A DNA stretch of 43,142 nucleotides from UBA6136 sp964344495 (lineage in GTDB: Bacteria > Pseudomonadota > Gammaproteobacteria > Methylococcales > Methylococcaceae): contig CAYFNI010000004.1 in the NCBI GenBank assembly GCA_964344495.1, positions 1 through 43,142 on the forward strand, in the 5' to 3' direction. The position numbers and the translations under genes were made by a program. Below, in pieces: positions 41,642 to 43,142 of this stretch. Positions within the stretch are counted from its first letter, which is position 1. Each line of letters begins with the position of its first letter. The notes beneath the pieces were generated by a model. The model did no database searches. It was given only the letters and a program-made list of their open reading frames with translations, and was not told where the DNA came from.

Positions 41642-43142
41642 TCAATTTTCGATCACCTGATTGCGCCCCAAAAGGACGCCATACCGATTGACGAGCCAGA
41701 TGATGCGTTCGAACAGGCTGGTCGCGGGCAACAGGCGCGTCTTGCTGTCCACGCCGAGACCATTGTCCGACCGGATCAGGCTTGAACGTATGCCCTCCAT
41801 GACGCCCGCCCGATCAGAGGTGAGCATCAGCAGCATCTCATGACCGCCCTCGCTGGCGTCCAGTTCGTCACATAGCACGAGCAACACCGCGCACAGCCCC
41901 TCGACCAGTGCCACCTGCAACTGCGCGGCGGCCGGTTCCTGGAACTCGACTCTCAGAAGGTCGAACAAGCCATGACAGGCAGTCTTGATATGGAGAATCA
42001 GCTCGTTGCGCGACCGGATATTCATCAGCCTTTCCAGCGTTTCATTGGATTGCTGGTGGGCCATCAACTGGTCGATGAAATGGGCGCATTCATGCCCGAC
42101 CAGCGTGATCGCCTGATCCACCACCGTGATCTTGTAAGCGCCACTCTCAAGCTCGTCGGGGCGCAGTTCATCCAGCAGGCGCGGAATCAGCCGCACCAGC
42201 CGCGCCTGCTCTTTTTCAACCAGGTCGAGTGCCGATTCGGCTTCGTTCACCGCCTGCTGATACAGGTAGTGGGGCTTGGTCAGTTCGTCTTCCGGCTCGG
42301 CCGGGCACCAGCGGGCAGCCAGACGATCCAGACGGCCGCTGAACAAACTGAAGATGCCGGCCGAAACGACCTGCAGCAACAGATACAGCAGCGCAACCTG
42401 CTGCGGCAGCTGGCCGCTGACGGTCCCGACCAGCGTCTTCAAGCCCGGAGCCAGTTGCAACCCCTCCATGACCAGCAGGGGAACAAAGACGCAAATGCCG
42501 AGCAGCTTGGTAACCAACTGGAGCAAGGCCAGCTGCCGCCCGCTGCTCGACAGGTTCTGCGCCATCAGGTAGGTGCTGAGACCGGAACCGAGGTTGGATC
42601 CAAGGATGATCGCAAGCGTCTGGTCAAGGCTCAGCAATCCCGATGCCGTCATGGTGACGGCAATGGCGGAGGCTGTCGCCGAGGACTGGATCAGGAGTGT
42701 CAGCAGGGTCCCGATCAGGAATGGCAGCCCCATCGAATGGGCTGAAGACCTGAGCATATCCTGAATGAAGGCCAGATCCCGCAAGGAACTGGCGCCCGTC
42801 TTGATCAGCCACAATCCCAGAAATAGGGTACCCACCCCAAGCAGTGCACCGACGATATGACGATACCGGTGATGATCATTGAGGCCGGCGAAATAACAGA
42901 ACCCGACGATGCCGACCAAGAGGAAGATCACCAGATGAACATCCATGGTGGCCAGCAAGACCAGGGCCGCCGTCCCGACATTGGACCAGGCCACAATCGG
43001 CGCCGCCTTTTTCTGATCGGTCAGTCCACTGGCCACCAACGAAACGACAATGAAGGTGACCGCATTGGTGCTCTGGGTGACAGCGCCGGAGATGATCCCC
43101 ACCAATACCGACGTGACCGGATGGCCGGTCGCCCGGGCGACC
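41642..43142 (-). CDS. Na/Pi-cotransporter II-like protein with PhoU-like domain, 5' end outside window
   Basis: This membrane protein is cut at its N-terminus by the window edge, and the frame is open through the last base. About 500 residues are visible. The first QSS-type repeat reads GAVTQSTNAVT and the second GTLLTLLIQSSATASAIAV, the two inverted motifs of the NptA/YjbB family. About eight hydrophobic segments precede residue 260. The C-terminal 220 residues are a helical PhoU-like region (for example QQAVNEAESALDLVEKEQARL). Such proteins transport or export phosphate with sodium. Direction and substrate here are not proven. Confidence 0.88.
   Translation of the reverse strand, partial: VARATGHPVTSVLVGIISGAVTQSTNAVTFIVVSLVASGLTDQKKAAPIVAWSNVGTAALVLLATMDVHLVIFLLVGIVGFCYFAGLNDHHRYRHIVGALLGVGTLFLGLWLIKTGASSLRDLAFIQDMLRSSAHSMGLPFLIGTLLTLLIQSSATASAIAVTMTASGLLSLDQTLAIILGSNLGSGLSTYLMAQNLSSSGRQLALLQLVTKLLGICVFVPLLVMEGLQLAPGLKTLVGTVSGQLPQQVALLYLLLQVVSAGIFSLFSGRLDRLAARWCPAEPEDELTKPHYLYQQAVNEAESALDLVEKEQARLVRLIPRLLDELRPDELESGAYKITVVDQAITLVGHECAHFIDQLMAHQQSNETLERLMNIRSRNELILHIKTACHGLFDLLRVEFQEPAAAQLQVALVEGLCAVLLVLCDELDASEGGHEMLLMLTSDRAGVMEGIRSSLIRSDNGLGVDSKTRLLPATSLFERIIWLVNRYGVLLGRNQVIEN

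Overview
The window looks like chromosomal core DNA from a GC-rich gammaproteobacterium. The evidence is the order thrS-infC-rpmI-rplT-pheS-pheT-ihfA, the block mtaD-ubiG-(mupP-like)-SDR that I recall from pseudomonads, a bioB-bioF-bioH-bioC-bioD operon divergent from comF, and a PrmB/SufT/MscL complement. The organism respires aerobically, because it encodes an aa3-family oxidase whose subunit II carries a fused cytochrome c (caa3 type). I cannot name the genus. A deep-branching, possibly chemolithotrophic lineage is only a guess. I saw no insertion sequence, prophage, CRISPR array or other clear mobile DNA.

Layout. Positions 1-6142: an aminotransferase (minus), then a plus-strand run of mtaD, ubiG, a mupP-like phosphatase, an SDR, sufT and mscL. 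Positions 6189-18308: one long minus-strand series. Read in transcription order it is tRNA-Val, thrS, infC, rpmI, rplT, pheS, pheT, ihfA, argC, prmB, a GDSL lipoprotein, aroC and an MFS transporter. Positions 18494-23493 (minus): msrA, regB-regA redox two-component system, then groES-groEL under a sigma70-like promoter overlapped by a perfect CIRCE element. hslO (plus) diverges from msrA and converges on the oxidase cluster. Positions 24559-34184 (minus): bioB-F-H-C-D, a DUF2244 gene, ctaC, ctaD, a tiny membrane ORF, ctaG and ctaE. Positions 34252-36003 (plus): comF and a secreted L,D-transpeptidase. Positions 36032-40770: an EmrA/EmrB pump divergent from its tetR-nodT partner genes, with a probable TetR operator between. 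Positions 40820-43142 (minus): xthA and a Na/Pi-cotransporter-like gene cut by the window end.

The genes form several working sets. One makes translation components (ThrRS, IF3, L35, L20, PheRS) plus IHF-alpha. One handles redox and protein quality (MsrA, Hsp33, RegBA, GroESL) beside the terminal oxidase that RegBA-type systems control in other bacteria. Others are a complete pimeloyl-to-biotin operon and a tripartite drug efflux system.

The most notable non-coding signals are an AUC start codon for infC, a strong intrinsic terminator 17 nt upstream of the thrS start, a 30-nt perfect palindrome inside the oxidase operon, and the CIRCE element. I did not find a clearly new multi-gene system here. 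The best leads are regulatory or concern under-annotated small or paralogous genes.
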